DNA of 32,813 bases from Chloroflexota bacterium (GTDB taxonomy: Bacteria > Chloroflexota > Anaerolineae > Anaerolineales > UBA4823): positions 1 to 32,813 of the forward strand of contig JAKQIM010000053.1 in assembly GCA_029557965.1 (NCBI GenBank), in the 5' to 3' direction. A program made the translations under genes and the position numbers. Numbering within the stretch: position 1 is the stretch's first letter; each line of letters begins with the position of its first letter. Shown here piece after piece: positions 32,205 to 32,813 of the stretch. The notes beneath the pieces are model-generated. The model was not told the origin of the DNA. It saw only the letters and a list, made by a program, of their open reading frames with translations, and ran no database searches.

Positions 32205-32729
32205 ATGTACTTGGCTCAAAAGGGATGGTTACCCCGTATTACATATATAATCGGTGCGTTTATTACCTTGTATGGGGGCATGGCTTATATATACAATGCT
32301 ATTTATACCTTTCAGATTGTACGAGAACAATCCACAGCTTTAGAAGCTGTCATTTCTGTAATTGTGCTAAGCCCACTGTTGATATTTGTAGTGGTGGGCT
32401 TGATCATTGCGGGGTCTTTCCCAGAGCTGCGCATTGTAGAGAATGGTTTGAAATATCGTTACTTATTCGTCAAGGGTTTGGTTCGTTGGGATGAAATGGA
32501 AGAGTTGGTGGCGTTAAAAAGGCCGCAGGGCTGTTTAGCTTTGGTAATCAAGCGAAAAGGTTTTGCGCTGTTCAATGGCTTGTGGATCAATGCGCTCTAC
32601 GGGACCGGAATCGGGCATGAGAATCCCGTGGTTCTGATTTCGAGGGGATTAGAGCAGCGCGCGGAATTCCTCAGCGAGATTGCAGCCCATTCTGGCATTC
32701 AGATCAGCAACCGATTCACCCAGGGGTGA
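32205..32729 (+). CDS. Small two-helix membrane protein of unknown function
   Basis: This is a 174-residue protein I do not recognise. Two hydrophobic helices (~12-38 and ~53-76) are followed by a ~95-residue soluble part. That part has a strand-rich pattern (LRIVENGLKYRYLFVKGLVRWDEM) like the bacterial PH-like or DUF304-type membrane proteins. The ATG at 32205 has a GAGGGGGG just upstream. It follows the phosphatase by 10 bp and is probably cotranscribed. Its DNA is visibly richer in A and T than the neighbouring genes, especially in the first half, which suggests a different origin or relaxed selection. Confidence 0.65.
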   Translation: MYLAQKGWLPRITYIIGAFITLYGGMAYIYNAIYTFQIVREQSTALEAVISVIVLSPLLIFVVVGLIIAGSFPELRIVENGLKYRYLFVKGLVRWDEMEELVALKRPQGCLALVIKRKGFALFNGLWINALYGTGIGHENPVVLISRGLEQRAEFLSEIAAHSGIQISNRFTQG

Positions 32730-32740
32730 GGAATGAAACA

Positions 32741-32813
32741 ATGCCAAAGAACCCCTTTCTTCTGTACTATAGGAGTTTTCTAGCCCGTCTGGACTGCGGT
32801 ACGTGCAGATCGA
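32741..32813 (+). CDS. Possible start of a further gene, cut by the right edge
   Basis: A frame opens at an ATG 11 bp after the preceding stop codon and stays open for 24 codons to the window end (beginning MPKNPFLLYYRSF). GAGGA lies 8 nt upstream of the ATG. It is too short to assign or to be sure that it is coding. Confidence 0.35.
   Translation, partial: MPKNPFLLYYRSFLARLDCGTCRS

Noticed and set aside
1-32813. CRISPR array, toxin-antitoxin pair, restriction or other defence system
   Set aside because: No regularly spaced repeats and no nuclease, toxin or effector genes were found; the methyltransferase at the left edge resembles RNA methylases and has no restriction partner in view.

Overview
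The window reads as a chromosomal segment of a GC-rich bacterium, most likely Chloroflexota (Anaerolineae-like). This placement is an inference from the character of the proteins: a full 14-gene nuoA-N operon with NADH-module genes, NuoG with an insertion inside the [2Fe-2S] region, a primary sigma factor with a long non-conserved region, an F420-type LLM oxidoreductase, and many multidomain signalling proteins. No rRNA, tRNA, CRISPR array or phage genes were seen.

Layout. (1) 1-2959, minus strand: glycogen debranching enzyme glgX, with a strong sigma70-type promoter, reads into a TRM11-like methyltransferase that is cut by the left edge. (2) 3101-5931, minus strand: a GNAT acetyltransferase, a CE7 carbohydrate esterase and a small holin-4-like membrane protein form one run. 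A small SWIM zinc-finger gene follows; its leader contains promoter-like sequences and a terminator-like palindrome. (3) 6040-12175, plus strand: dnaG, an LLM oxidoreductase, a 6TM-HAMP class III adenylate cyclase and the primary sigma factor rpoD. This resembles a dnaG-rpoD macromolecular-synthesis cluster with two inserted genes. (4) 12184-13379: a complete IS4-family element with 18-bp inverted repeats and an 8-bp target duplication, inserted directly after the rpoD stop codon. (5) 13400-28130: a consensus promoter and the nuoA-N operon for respiratory complex I, closed by a 21-bp perfect-stem bidirectional terminator. (6) 28170-32813: a PAS-GAF-GAF-GGDEF diguanylate cyclase diverges from a membrane GAF-SpoIIE (RsbU-like) phosphatase. 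A small AT-richer membrane protein and the start of one more possible gene follow.

The nuo genes together encode the NADH:quinone oxidoreductase: E, F and G form the NADH input module, B, C, D and I the connecting arm, and A, H, J, K, L, M and N the proton-pumping membrane arm. The surrounding genes are replication and transcription housekeeping genes plus second-messenger signalling genes.

I do not see a clear new defence or biosynthetic system. The signals most worth checking are regulatory: a recurring pattern of -10 boxes only 6-10 nt before start codons (dnaG, rpoD, diguanylate cyclase, phosphatase) that suggests leaderless mRNAs; the palindrome in front of the SWIM gene that could act both as terminator and as part of a promoter; a heptamer tandem repeat and a hairpin inside the nuo operon; and a terminator stem that contains the stop codon of the convergent gene.
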